64,000 nucleotides of DNA from Pycnococcus provasolii (Eukaryota > Chlorophyta > Pseudoscourfieldiophyceae > Pseudoscourfieldiales), in the NCBI GenBank assembly GCA_049487715.1, contig CP150556.1, positions 620,001 through 684,000 on the forward strand. Direction: 5' to 3'. The notes below the pieces were generated by a model. The model had not been told where the DNA came from. It saw nothing but the letters and a program-made list of their open reading frames with translations, and did not search any database. The translations under genes and the position numbers were made by a program. Numbering within the stretch: the stretch's first letter is position 1; every line of letters begins with the position of its first letter. Of the stretch, positions 38,424 through 46,475 are shown piece after piece.

Positions 38424-39167
38424 CTAATCATGGATGTAAGCGCCTTCCACAAGTGCAGAAACGACGATGCGCGCTGTACTCTTCATGTCCATATTTTCGA
38501 CTTCGAAAATGTCGGCGACCCAGCACTCTACAGCAGTAGCATCTTGGTGTTTGTGTCCTGACGGTGGAGGCATCATCACAGGGAGCATGCCGCGGTCGAT
38601 TAGATCTCGCTGACGTTTCACGAGCGCTTCGTTGCTCACGATCGACGTGACAGCGTTAGCCAGGTCACCTGGACTAATGTTTGGACGAACGCTCAGTACG
38701 TAATTCACCATCACAAGACGTAGAACCGCATCGCCTTGCATGGCGCGAACTTGCCGAATGTCATGAGAAGAATGAAGAGCAGACGTCGTCGAAACCGAAG
38801 CAGCACCGTGACTTTGTTGTAGTGATTCTCCAGTTCCTCCTCCTCCTCCTAAAGAAAGAAGAATCGAACGACAAGCGTCTTGTTTCGCCTCCTTTTTCGA
38901 AGGGCACCATGCACCACACAAGGGCACGTCTGTGCGCCATCCGAGCTGACTGAGCTGCTGTGTGATGCGCTCATCATCAATTTGTTTTAGTGTTACGTGA
39001 CACCGGAACGCCGGTTGCTGCGAGAAAGAAGCAGCAGCAGAAGAAGAAGAAGAAGCGGTACTACTAGCCTCCTCGTAGGTGAATTGCTCGTAGACGTCAG
39101 GATTTGTGCCGAATATGCGCTGCAGCTTGCGGTGCAGTTCCGACACGAAGTCGACCGAAGACGCCAT
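38424..39167 (-). CDS. Small dsRBD + RNase III-like protein with degenerate active site
   Basis: 247 residues from the ATG at 39167. Residues ~24-107 form a double-stranded RNA-binding domain (AFRCHVTLKQI, then WCPSKKEAKQDACRSILLSL). Residues ~142-247 match an RNase III domain: QGDAVLRLVMVNYVLSVRPN aligns with the GDAVL helix, SPGDLANAVTSIVSNEALVK with the second helix block, and VVSALVEGAYIHD with the ALIGAVYLD-type end. The catalytic GDA Asp (146) is kept, but the preceding Glu residues and the later Asp/Glu pair are not clearly present, so a pseudo-enzyme or partner role is likely. The domain order (dsRBD first) is reversed from bacterial RNase III. Its 5' half and promoter are duplicated at 40125 onward. 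TTACA follows the stop near 38418. Confidence 0.65.
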   Translation of the reverse strand: MASSVDFVSELHRKLQRIFGTNPDVYEQFTYEEASSTASSSSSAAASFSQQPAFRCHVTLKQIDDERITQQLSQLGWRTDVPLCGAWCPSKKEAKQDACRSILLSLGGGGGTGESLQQSHGAASVSTTSALHSSHDIRQVRAMQGDAVLRLVMVNYVLSVRPNISPGDLANAVTSIVSNEALVKRQRDLIDRGMLPVMMPPPSGHKHQDATAVECWVADIFEVENMDMKSTARIVVSALVEGAYIHD

Positions 39168-39334
39168 CCTCTTTTATTTTCGTCTGAATTATGTTAGGTT
39201 TATTCTTCGACCCTCTGTACGGGAAAAATCGGAGATTCCGATTTCGGCCCTATTGGTACAATTTTGAACGGTAAACTGACACAAATCCATACCTGCTAAG
39301 TACTACGCGATATGTGATTTCCATCATTCATCAG

Positions 39335-40099
39335 ATGGCGTCCATGATGATGATGGCGGTGATGGTCCTTCTACTGCTGCTAATAGGCTTATCAACAACA
39401 ACAACGGCATTAGCGAAGCAACAACAACAACATCAACAGCAGTGGCATGATGCCATCGTCCTTGCTCCACCACGTCGGGCTCTACTGTTTATGGAATCCG
39501 CTCCATTGGTGGTTCCGGGAGTCTTTAGTGCGGTGCAGGGGGCAGGAGGAGTCGTCATCGAAGGCACGAAAGCAGTTGGCACGAGGATAGCGACTGCGGC
39601 GGCTAATAGTGGGCTTAGTGGGATTGGCAATGGTGCGATCGTCGAAGGTGCCAGATCAGCTCATCAAACGATATCCAACGCTGGAAGCAACGCAGTTGGT
39701 GCGGTTCAGAATGCAGGCAATGCCGTTGAGCATTTAGGCAATGCCGTTGAGCGTTTCCAGACAGCCGGTGAGAAAGCCAAGGACGCCGCCAATTCGGCGA
39801 TGGGCCAGACCGTCAAGCAGCGTGAGGCGGAAAAGCTTTTCCGTGAGATGGAAAAGGTGAGCAATGCCGCAACGGCCTTTGATAAGGAACTGGAGGACGT
39901 CCGACGGAAGTTTCAATCCAAGTATTGCAACGATAAGCGTCTCACAAATCTGCAGATGTCAAACGAGCGTCTGAAGGAGCTCGAAACCCAAAATGGACAG
40001 TCGCGTGAATCGGGTGCTGGCAAGACGCTCGACGCCAAATTCGCGAGCATCCGCAAGACCCTGGAAGCCATGGAGTGCAAAATAGTGCCAGATTTTTAG
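39335..40099 (+). CDS. Secreted Ala/Gly/Asn-repeat protein, copy A
   Basis: 254 residues from the ATG at 39335. It has a very hydrophobic leader (MMMMAVMVLLLLLIGLS), a Gln-rich stretch, then a conserved PPRRALLFMES block whose RR could be a processing site. An Ala/Gly/Asn-rich amphipathic repeat (SGIGNGAIVEGARS, SNAVGAVQNAGNAVE) follows, and then a charged helical C-terminal domain (~155-254) with two Cys. That domain is absent from the other two copies. It starts 168 bp from the divergent dsRBD/RNase III-like gene. Function is unknown; composition recalls LEA-like or surface proteins, which is only a guess. Confidence 0.65.
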   Translation: MASMMMMAVMVLLLLLIGLSTTTTALAKQQQQHQQQWHDAIVLAPPRRALLFMESAPLVVPGVFSAVQGAGGVVIEGTKAVGTRIATAAANSGLSGIGNGAIVEGARSAHQTISNAGSNAVGAVQNAGNAVEHLGNAVERFQTAGEKAKDAANSAMGQTVKQREAEKLFREMEKVSNAATAFDKELEDVRRKFQSKYCNDKRLTNLQMSNERLKELETQNGQSRESGAGKTLDAKFASIRKTLEAMECKIVPDF

Positions 40100-40102
40100 T
40101 TG

Positions 40103-40107
40103 TGTAA
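40103..40107 (+). terminator. TGTAA poly(A)-type signal of copy A
   Basis: TGTAA directly after the copy A stop codon at 40099. Confidence 0.4.
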
Positions 40108-40124
40108 AACATGACGGCGGTAAT

Positions 40125-40950
40125 GCGCTCATCATCAATTTGTTTTAGTGTTACGTGACACCGGAACGCCGGTTGCTGCGAGAGAGAAGAAGAAGCAACA
40201 GAAGAAGAAGCGGTACTACTACTAGCCTCCTCGTAGATGAATTGCACGTAGACGTCAGGATTTGTGCCGAATATGCGCTGCAACTTTACTTTAAGTTGAG
40301 TTTTTACTTAATGTGCGCTGCAACAGCCGAATTTGCGCTGCAGCTTCTTGCGGTGCAGTTCCGATACGAAGTCGACCGAAGACGCCATCTACTTTTGTTT
40401 TCGTCTGGACTTGGTCTGGATTGAACTTTATGCGAGGTCTATTCTACCGCCCTTGATCGGGGATTCCGACTCCTCCTTTGGTAACATTTTTGAACGGTAA
40501 ACTGACATCCATAAGGTCTACGCGATATGCGATTTTCATGTCATTATTCATTCACGATGGCGTCCATGATGATGATGGCGGTGATGGTCCTTCTACTGCT
40601 GCTAATAGGCTTATCAACAACAACAACGGCATTAGCGAAGCAACAACAACAAGATCAACAGCAGCGGCGTGATGCCATCGTCGTTGCTCCACCACGTCGG
40701 GCTCTACTGTTGGTGGAATCCGTTCCGGGAGTCGTTAGTGCGGTGCAGGGGGCAGGAGGAGTCGTCGTCGAAGGCGCGAAAGCAGTTGGCACGAGGATAG
40801 CGACTGCGGCGGCTAATAGTGGGATTGGCAATGGAGCGATCGTCGAAGGTGCCAGGTCAGCTGCATCAAACGTTGGACCTGCGATATCCAACGCTGGAGG
40901 CAACGCAGTTGGTGCGGTTCAGAATGCAGGCAATGCCGTGTGGGAAGCGG
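40125..40950. repeat. Tandem duplicate of 38964-39740
   Basis: From ATGCGCTCATCATCAATTT onward, this segment repeats the 5' half of the dsRBD gene, the divergent promoter and the start of the secreted protein, offset about 1.16 kb. Similarity is high in coding parts and lower in the promoter, and the junction lies just after the copy A stop. Confidence 0.85.
40128..40388 (-). pseudogene. Broken copy of the dsRBD/RNase III-like gene
   Basis: The start region (ATG at 40388) and the dsRBD part (AFRCHVTLKQIDDERIT) are recognisable. The sequence is interrupted by about 56 extra bases around 40281-40336 carrying a stop and frame change, and it ends at ~40128 where similarity stops. It lacks the RNase III-like half. 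It is a by-product of the tandem duplication. Confidence 0.75.
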
Positions 40951-41387
40951 CGGCTAATAGTGGGATTGGCAATGGAGCGATCGTCGAAGGTGCCAGGTCA
41001 GCTGCATCAAACGTTGGACCTGCGATATCCAACGCTGGAGGCAACGCAGTTGGTGCGGTTCAGAATGCAGGCAATGCCGTGTGGGAAGCGGCGGCTAATA
41101 GTGGGATTGGCAATGGAGCGATCGTCGAAGGTGCCAGGTCAGCTGCATCAAACGTTGGACCTGCGATATCCAACGCTGGAGGCAACGCAGTTGGTGCGGT
41201 TCAGAATGCAGGCAATGCCGTGTGGGAAGCGGCGGCTAATAGTGGGATTGGCAATGGAGCGATCGTCGAAGGTGCCAGATCAGCTGCATCAAACGTTGGA
41301 CCTGCGATATCCAACGCTGGAAGCAACGCAGTTGGTGCGGTTCAGAATGCAGGCAATGCCGTGTGGGAAGCGGCTGCGTCATGGTAG
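40557..41387 (+). CDS. Secreted Ala/Gly/Asn-repeat protein, copy B, with four near-identical 47-residue repeats
   Basis: 276 residues from the ATG at 40557, which is homologous to the copy A start; an in-frame ATG at 40527 also exists. The leader and PPRRALLLVES block match copy A. Almost all the rest is four tandem 47-residue units (AAANSGIGNGAIVEGARSAA, SNVGPAISNAGGNAVGAVQN, AGNAVWE), encoded by 141-bp repeats that are nearly identical, which points to recent expansion or conversion. The copy A C-terminal domain is absent. It is probably extracellular; function is unknown. Confidence 0.65.
   Translation: MASMMMMAVMVLLLLLIGLSTTTTALAKQQQQDQQQRRDAIVVAPPRRALLLVESVPGVVSAVQGAGGVVVEGAKAVGTRIATAAANSGIGNGAIVEGARSAASNVGPAISNAGGNAVGAVQNAGNAVWEAAANSGIGNGAIVEGARSAASNVGPAISNAGGNAVGAVQNAGNAVWEAAANSGIGNGAIVEGARSAASNVGPAISNAGGNAVGAVQNAGNAVWEAAANSGIGNGAIVEGARSAASNVGPAISNAGSNAVGAVQNAGNAVWEAAASW
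40807..41371. repeat. 141-bp tandem repeat, four units, in frame
   Basis: The CTAATAGTGGGATTGGC word begins at 40813, 40954, 41095 and 41236, exactly 141 bp apart. Units differ by only a few bases. Confidence 0.9.
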
Positions 41388-41571
41388 CCCTCAAGGATGC
41401 ATAGAGATTGGTTGATGATGGCTTCCAAATCCACCTACCTAAGAGTTTTGGTTTTAAGAGACATGATGGCGTGATTGAAATGTCATGCGAGAGGCAGTGA
41501 CAAGTTACAACAACAAGAGTCCTCGCTCGCTTGATTGTCAGTCAATCCTTCTCTCCCTCTCTTTTCACGAT

Positions 41572-42072
41572 TCACGATCCCCAGGAAATGGCGAAGGCCT
41601 CCTTGTCGAAGATGCTGCGCCCCAGTCCCTCAAAAAAGATGTGGTGGCAGTCGGCGGTCTTGGGGCGGTTGATGCGCTCAAACTTGACGATGGCTTCAAA
41701 CACCTCGGCGACGGTAAAGTAGCCCTTGGTGTTGTTGTAAGTGCAGCGGGTATCTTTACTTTCGTCGGTGTACATGGCCACGAGCTTCATCGTGTCTCCT
41801 ATAAAGCCGGGCTGTGACAGCTCGTTTGAGGTGCAATCTCTAGGATCCTCTGTGTGATCGCGATCGAAGCACATGATGGGGCCGCCATAGACGCTCGTGA
41901 CCTGCGAGTAGTCGAGCGTCATTTCCAGGTCGAGCGCGAAAATGGAACGCTGGAGTGCAAGTGTCGGTCCGTACGGAGGTGCAGGAGCCTCTGGAGGCCC
42001 CCTCGACACCCACCAGTGCGCCATACGTTTTGGTGTGTGCCTGAAGAATGGTGATGGGACTTGCGGGCCCAT
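41572..42072 (-). CDS. Hypothetical protein
   Basis: 166 residues from the first ATG (42072). Mixed composition with several Cys (MCFDRDH, RDCTSNEL, TRCTYNN, ADCHHIFFEGLG) and no low complexity argue for a real gene. I see no signal peptide, transmembrane helix or known motif. Between the repeat-protein copy B and the DUF3500-like gene. A Cys-rich secreted or cytosolic fold cannot be decided. Confidence 0.45.
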   Translation of the reverse strand: MGPQVPSPFFRHTPKRMAHWWVSRGPPEAPAPPYGPTLALQRSIFALDLEMTLDYSQVTSVYGGPIMCFDRDHTEDPRDCTSNELSQPGFIGDTMKLVAMYTDESKDTRCTYNNTKGYFTVAEVFEAIVKFERINRPKTADCHHIFFEGLGRSIFDKEAFAISWGS

Positions 42073-42154
42073 CCCCAATTCAAGTAGACCCTAATTCAGG
42101 TTGGGGTTTCGGCGTCTAGGTTACACGGTTTATTTATTTTGTTGGCAGATCAGA

Positions 42155-43666
42155 TCAACCATGGGTATGTGACGCGGCGTGGTGTGCGTGCATGACGTCG
42201 TCGTCACCCTTGCGACGCAACATGGCGTGCACGTGGTTCGCCATCACGCCATCCTCGCTCACCTGAAATTGCTCCGTCTGCAAGAACTCCACGAGAAGTG
42301 TGTCGTCGTCGTCGCCGCTAGCTTTTGGCGGTGACGCCTGCACGAGCAGCCACTGCGGACTCCAAGGATCGTCCAGAGCGCCTCCAGAAAATGACAGGGT
42401 GATTTCGGTCGTATTCGCAAATGAGGCGCGTAGTCCGGCCGCAATTTTGTTGTCGTGTATGTCGGCGAAGGCTGAAAGGAGCTGCCCAAGACGGTATTGT
42501 GCCACGATGCTCAGATCGGAGCGTTGCAGGGTCATCGAGGGATGCGACGCAAAGAATAAAGTGCTGTTTGGAGCTTCCTTCGTGAGGCTGACAACCATCC
42601 AGCTTGGCGGACTCGTCAGATTCATCGGAGGCACTGTCGATATACCATCGGCCGCAAGGAGCTCGGCAACTGGAATGATTGCCGCCTCACGTTTCTCGGC
42701 GGGCAAAGCGAGTAAAAATTCACGCACTGCAGCAGCCAGATTCGTCAGAAGTGTTTGTCCTTGCTTCCAAAGCCACGTCGAGCTGGCGTACGTCATCGTG
42801 TCGTCGGGCACGGGCGTGACCAGCATGGGTGCTGCTCCGAGGAATAACGGCGTTGCATGCACGCCTTCATACTTCGTTCCATCGCGTTTCACGAAAATGT
42901 TGACGGAAACGTGATGCCCTTCGAATCGTAATCCGATGTCACCGTCGTCGAACGAAGGGCTGCTGCCGAATAGCGCCAACGCGTAGTCTTCCCACTGGTT
43001 CACGCGACCATCAAGGCCGGCACCACCCCACTGCCATTGCAGACGGTTGTCTTCGAATGAAGATGTGTTGCTGGTAAATGTACCCCCAATCAAGCGATGG
43101 CTCACGTTTGTGTAGAGCGTCACATCTGCGAGATCCACAAGTTGGTTTGTGGAGTTGTACTGCGCATCGATGTCGTTTATCCAAGTCTCTGACGTGGGCT
43201 TTGCAAAATCCTCCTGTTCGGCAAGAAGCCGTTGTCGATTCATGATTGCTAGTACAGTTTGGTACCCTCCTGGAGACAGCGCCTTCTCGAGAACGTGAAA
43301 GAGTGCAGCTTGTACCTTTGGTGTCGCTGTAGCTAGCGGTAGACCCCATGCTCGACACCACGCGAGAGCGGCACCAAATCGTGGCGTGAATACACCACAT
43401 CCGTCTGCGGGTGGCGGTCCACGACGAACCTGATCTGCATCCGCTGGATCGTGAAGCAAAAGATCGAGTTCGCGTTGATCGTTTGCCACCAAGGAAGTCG
43501 CCGCCGCCATTGCACGTGCTAGATCGTCCGCCCAAAGCTGCAGCGCAGCAACGTTTGGATCATCAGCATCGCGCCGCGTCTCCACGACGACCACCGGCAC
43601 GAGCAACACCATCATGATCAGCGCAACTAGCCGCTGCCACCACTCACCGCGTCGCGTCGCCGCCAT
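42155..43666 (-). CDS. DUF3500-family secreted protein
   Basis: 503 residues from the ATG at 43666, chosen because it places the hydrophobic segment (LVALIMMVLLVPVVVVET) as an N-terminal signal; an upstream start would add 21 residues. The C-terminal half carries DUF3500 landmarks: RFEGHHVSVNIFVKRDGT, TPLFLGAAPM, and near the end PQWLLVQAS, TLLVEFLQTEQ and NHVHAMLRR. The family's function is not established. Several NxS/T sites in the mature part are consistent with glycosylation in the secretory pathway. TTACA occurs just after the stop (~42120). Confidence 0.7.
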   Translation of the reverse strand: MAATRRGEWWQRLVALIMMVLLVPVVVVETRRDADDPNVAALQLWADDLARAMAAATSLVANDQRELDLLLHDPADADQVRRGPPPADGCGVFTPRFGAALAWCRAWGLPLATATPKVQAALFHVLEKALSPGGYQTVLAIMNRQRLLAEQEDFAKPTSETWINDIDAQYNSTNQLVDLADVTLYTNVSHRLIGGTFTSNTSSFEDNRLQWQWGGAGLDGRVNQWEDYALALFGSSPSFDDGDIGLRFEGHHVSVNIFVKRDGTKYEGVHATPLFLGAAPMLVTPVPDDTMTYASSTWLWKQGQTLLTNLAAAVREFLLALPAEKREAAIIPVAELLAADGISTVPPMNLTSPPSWMVVSLTKEAPNSTLFFASHPSMTLQRSDLSIVAQYRLGQLLSAFADIHDNKIAAGLRASFANTTEITLSFSGGALDDPWSPQWLLVQASPPKASGDDDDTLLVEFLQTEQFQVSEDGVMANHVHAMLRRKGDDDVMHAHHAASHTHG

Positions 43667-43994
43667 GATGTGCATGAAATGATGAATGGGAAAAATCGCC
43701 AAATTGGCAAATTCTTCAAAAAAGTCCAAAACCCGAAACGCAATTTTTGTTAATTTGTAATTTCATTTCTTCTGTCTGTCTGTCTTTACTATCGTAATGG
43801 TACGGGGATCCGTTCGGGGAGTTCAAAACCCGGCTGGCTCTGCGCGGTACTGAAGCTGCTGCTGCCCGCGCAAATTCGGTTGATTTGAACCACCCGCCCG
43901 GGCCCGGCACTTTCACCCAGTCTGTCATTGTTCCTGTCAAGAAGTGCTGATTTTCATCGACCATCGTTCATTTCATCGATTGATCTCGTCCACG

Positions 43995-44561
43995 ATGATG
44001 ATGATAAAGATGATGAAGATGATAATGGCGGTGGTCGTGGTCGTGGTGCTACTCCTACTACCGGTCTCAGCAGCATCTCTTCCACCACGTCGAGCTCTGA
44101 AGTTGGTGGAAAGCACGGTTCCGATGGTTCCTGGAGTCGCCGTGGGAGCGGGCACAACGGCGCCACCAATCACAAATGCAGCGAGCAGTGCAGGCACATA
44201 TGTCGTCGAAGGTGTGCAGAATGCGGCATCGAATCTTGGGAGTGGATTGCAAAACGCACGTGGTGTTATTGCCGAAAGACTTGCGAATTCAGGAATCGGG
44301 CAAGGTGCGATCGCCGAAGGTGCCAAGAACTTGGGCACTGCAGCTTCGACGGGAGCCTCCAATGCTGCTACCGCCGTCACTACCGCGCTAGGAAACGCCC
44401 CGGGTGCCCTTCAAGGCGCGGTAGCAAACGCCCCGGCTGCCCTTCAAGGTCTTGGTGCCAATGCAGTGGCAGCCTTCCAAGGTGCAGCCGCAGCTATTGC
44501 AAGTGCGTTCCCCTCAATGGCGGCGTCTGGGGCGGCGGCTGGGGCGGCAGCGACAGGCTGA
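43995..44561 (+). CDS. Secreted Ala/Gly/Asn-repeat protein, copy C (diverged)
   Basis: 188 residues from the ATG at 43995. A Met/Val/Leu leader (MIMAVVVVVVLLLLPVSAAS) and the conserved PPRRALKLVES block link it to copies A and B at 39335 and 40557. The repeats are more degenerate (RLANSGIGQGAIAEGAKNLG, SNAATAVTTALGNAPGALQ) and the tail is Ala-rich. Head-to-head with the DUF3500-like gene, as copy A is with the dsRBD gene. Confidence 0.6.
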   Translation: MMMIKMMKMIMAVVVVVVLLLLPVSAASLPPRRALKLVESTVPMVPGVAVGAGTTAPPITNAASSAGTYVVEGVQNAASNLGSGLQNARGVIAERLANSGIGQGAIAEGAKNLGTAASTGASNAATAVTTALGNAPGALQGAVANAPAALQGLGANAVAAFQGAAAAIASAFPSMAASGAAAGAAATG

Positions 44562-44716
44562 CTTCAAGTTGTTGGTTCAGTCAGACGAACGAAACACTGA
44601 CTGGTTTAATTTGGGTGATTTTTTTGGAACGTACACTCGTTCGTGTCGTGCCATGTTTTTTTGTTTTTGCGTTTACTTAGTAATATCACAGGGTAATAAA
44701 TACACACAGTTAAAAT

Positions 44717-44721
44717 TTACA
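44717..44721 (-). terminator. TGTAA poly(A)-type signal of the ENT gene
   Basis: TTACA on the plus strand just beyond the ENT stop at 44737. Confidence 0.4.
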
Positions 44722-44736
44722 CACATAACTAGTATC

Positions 44737-46185
44737 TTACAGCAACCACAAATACGCCGCAGATGTACCAACAGCCAAGCCACACACCAAGCTCAATGCC
44801 ATAATCATGCCAGCCACCTCAAGTGCAGAGGACTCGAAGGATGACCATCCATTACGTGCCAAACCAATCGTCACGAGTGGCGCGTACGTCATCATCAGCG
44901 CCGCGCCGAGGTGTCCACTCGTCATGCCCAAAAGAAATGTCAGAACAAATGTGGCAGCGACGACGGATGGTGGTGTATTCTCACTGCTCGCGCGCCCGAT
45001 GAGGTAGTAGAGGGGAAAGAAGATGAGACGCGACCAAGAAAGCATCATGTACGTGCGTGTGCGAGTCGGCAGGAGGCAAGGCACCGCGGGCAAAGCCTTG
45101 CCGACGACGTCGCCGGCATTGAATGTCGTAATGAGAAGTATCGGATACCAGTCTCCGAGCGATTTGGATGCGACGTTCTCCGCAAGGAATCCGGGGAAGA
45201 TGGCAAGCGATACGGCGTAGCACATGCCAACGAGGAAGGCGCGATGGCTCACGAAGCCAAACACGGCGCGACGCGGCGCTCTCGTGACTGGCAGAGGAGG
45301 AGGCGACGACGACGACGACGACGGCGGCGATGGAAGCCTCGCAAGTGCTGCTGCGTCCACGTCGCCTACTTCCGTGTCTGCCACAGGATTGGAGTGTGCT
45401 TCAGACGCAAGGCTTCCATCACCCAGCAGCCGCGCCTTGTCGGAGGTGGACGGTCGACGCGTTCTCGACTCTTCGGTCGACGACGACGACGCCATGCTCG
45501 ATAAGCTCGTCGAATGCGTCAGCTCCATTTCTGACACAACTCCAGCCTGCTGTACCTTGGCAAGTTTCTCGTAGAGGCGTAGGCTGCTCGCAGCCAACGG
45601 GCGCGCCAGCAGGCAAAGGAAGACCCACAAAGCGGAGATGGCGAAGTACATCGTCGCCGACTGTTCGAGCGCGGCGGGGTCGTCTCCTGGGCTGGCTGCC
45701 TTCGTGGCGATGCGCAGCACGCTCACAAAGAGTCCGCTGAAGCTCATACCCCATATGATTGCCTGGCTGTGCCTTGGGTGGAATCCCGCGACGCTTCCAA
45801 AGAGGGCGCCTTGTGCGAGGCCGTCTCCCACGCCCGTTAAGATGACGCACGCCAGCACTGCGACGAGGCTTCCAGACGTCGGCTGTTTCGCCGCCGCTCC
45901 AATCACGGGCACGAGCACGACAGCGACGAGGAACATCGAGAATCCAGCGGCAATTCGCCTTCCCGCGGCATACTTCTCGAGCCCGCACGTGACGTTGACG
46001 AGAAGCGTGACGAGCGTGCTGTACGTGTAGCAGACACCGAACAGTCGGTCGATGTGCGCGTTGGGGTACCTCGCCGCGAAGTAGTCGACGGCTGTGATGA
46101 ACGAGTTCCACGGCAGGAGGAGCGCGACGCCCAGGCACGCGTGCAGGGCGGTGGCGAGACGCTCGACGTCGACGGATGCGGACAT
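44737..46185 (-). CDS. Equilibrative nucleoside transporter (ENT/SLC29-like)
   Basis: 482 residues from the ATG at 46185. The first helix has the ENT signature (GVALLLPWNSFITAVDYFAA). About eleven transmembrane helices follow, with a large hydrophilic Ser/Pro-rich loop (~240-310) between helices 6 and 7 as in ENTs, and a late GMTSGHLGAALMMTYAPLV helix. It would carry nucleosides or nucleobases across the plasma or vacuolar membrane. It is divergent to the glycosyltransferase gene, with the longest telomere-like tract between them. Confidence 0.88.
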   Translation of the reverse strand: MSASVDVERLATALHACLGVALLLPWNSFITAVDYFAARYPNAHIDRLFGVCYTYSTLVTLLVNVTCGLEKYAAGRRIAAGFSMFLVAVVLVPVIGAAAKQPTSGSLVAVLACVILTGVGDGLAQGALFGSVAGFHPRHSQAIIWGMSFSGLFVSVLRIATKAASPGDDPAALEQSATMYFAISALWVFLCLLARPLAASSLRLYEKLAKVQQAGVVSEMELTHSTSLSSMASSSSTEESRTRRPSTSDKARLLGDGSLASEAHSNPVADTEVGDVDAAALARLPSPPSSSSSSPPPLPVTRAPRRAVFGFVSHRAFLVGMCYAVSLAIFPGFLAENVASKSLGDWYPILLITTFNAGDVVGKALPAVPCLLPTRTRTYMMLSWSRLIFFPLYYLIGRASSENTPPSVVAATFVLTFLLGMTSGHLGAALMMTYAPLVTIGLARNGWSSFESSALEVAGMIMALSLVCGLAVGTSAAYLWLL

Positions 46186-46312
46186 TATTAGGACAGATGA
46201 AAACAAAAAGTCAGAAAAAGGGGCGGGGGGGATTAACTTCAGTAATTGGACGGTTACTTTGGGCCTTTGGGGGAAGCCAAAATCCAAAATTCCAAACCAA
46301 CCACCCTCGAAC

Positions 46313-46357
46313 CCCTAACCCTAACCCTAACCCTAACCCTAACCCTAACCCTAACCC
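46313..46357. repeat. Interstitial telomere-like tract (CCCTAA)7.5
   Basis: Seven and a half uninterrupted CCCTAA units, the longest in the window, in the divergent promoter of the ENT and glycosyltransferase genes. Genes continue on both sides, so it is internal, not a chromosome end. Confidence 0.95.
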
Positions 46358-46475
46358 GAAGGCTCCGACCCTTCCTTTCCCTTTCACTTTGGTACTTGTT
46401 CCCATGCGATGACGCGAGCGCGACGGCGCAGGCGAAGGCGAAGGCGTCCCGTTATGGTCGTCGTGTGTTTGGCTT

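Noticed and set aside
40819-41415. Second-frame ORF over the 141-bp repeats
   Set aside because: Because 141 is a multiple of three, all frames stay open. Only the frame with the leader and PPRRAL block is shared with the paralogues.
38424-44561. Viral or prokaryotic insertion explaining the duplicated cluster
   Set aside because: No integrase, capsid, transposase or terminal repeats are seen. The divergent promoter and poly(A) features resemble the host, and duplication is enough to explain it.
46313-46357. CCCTAA tract as a chromosome end or assembly joint
   Set aside because: Intact genes continue on both sides and the tract is only 45 bp. Similar short tracts recur at other promoters.
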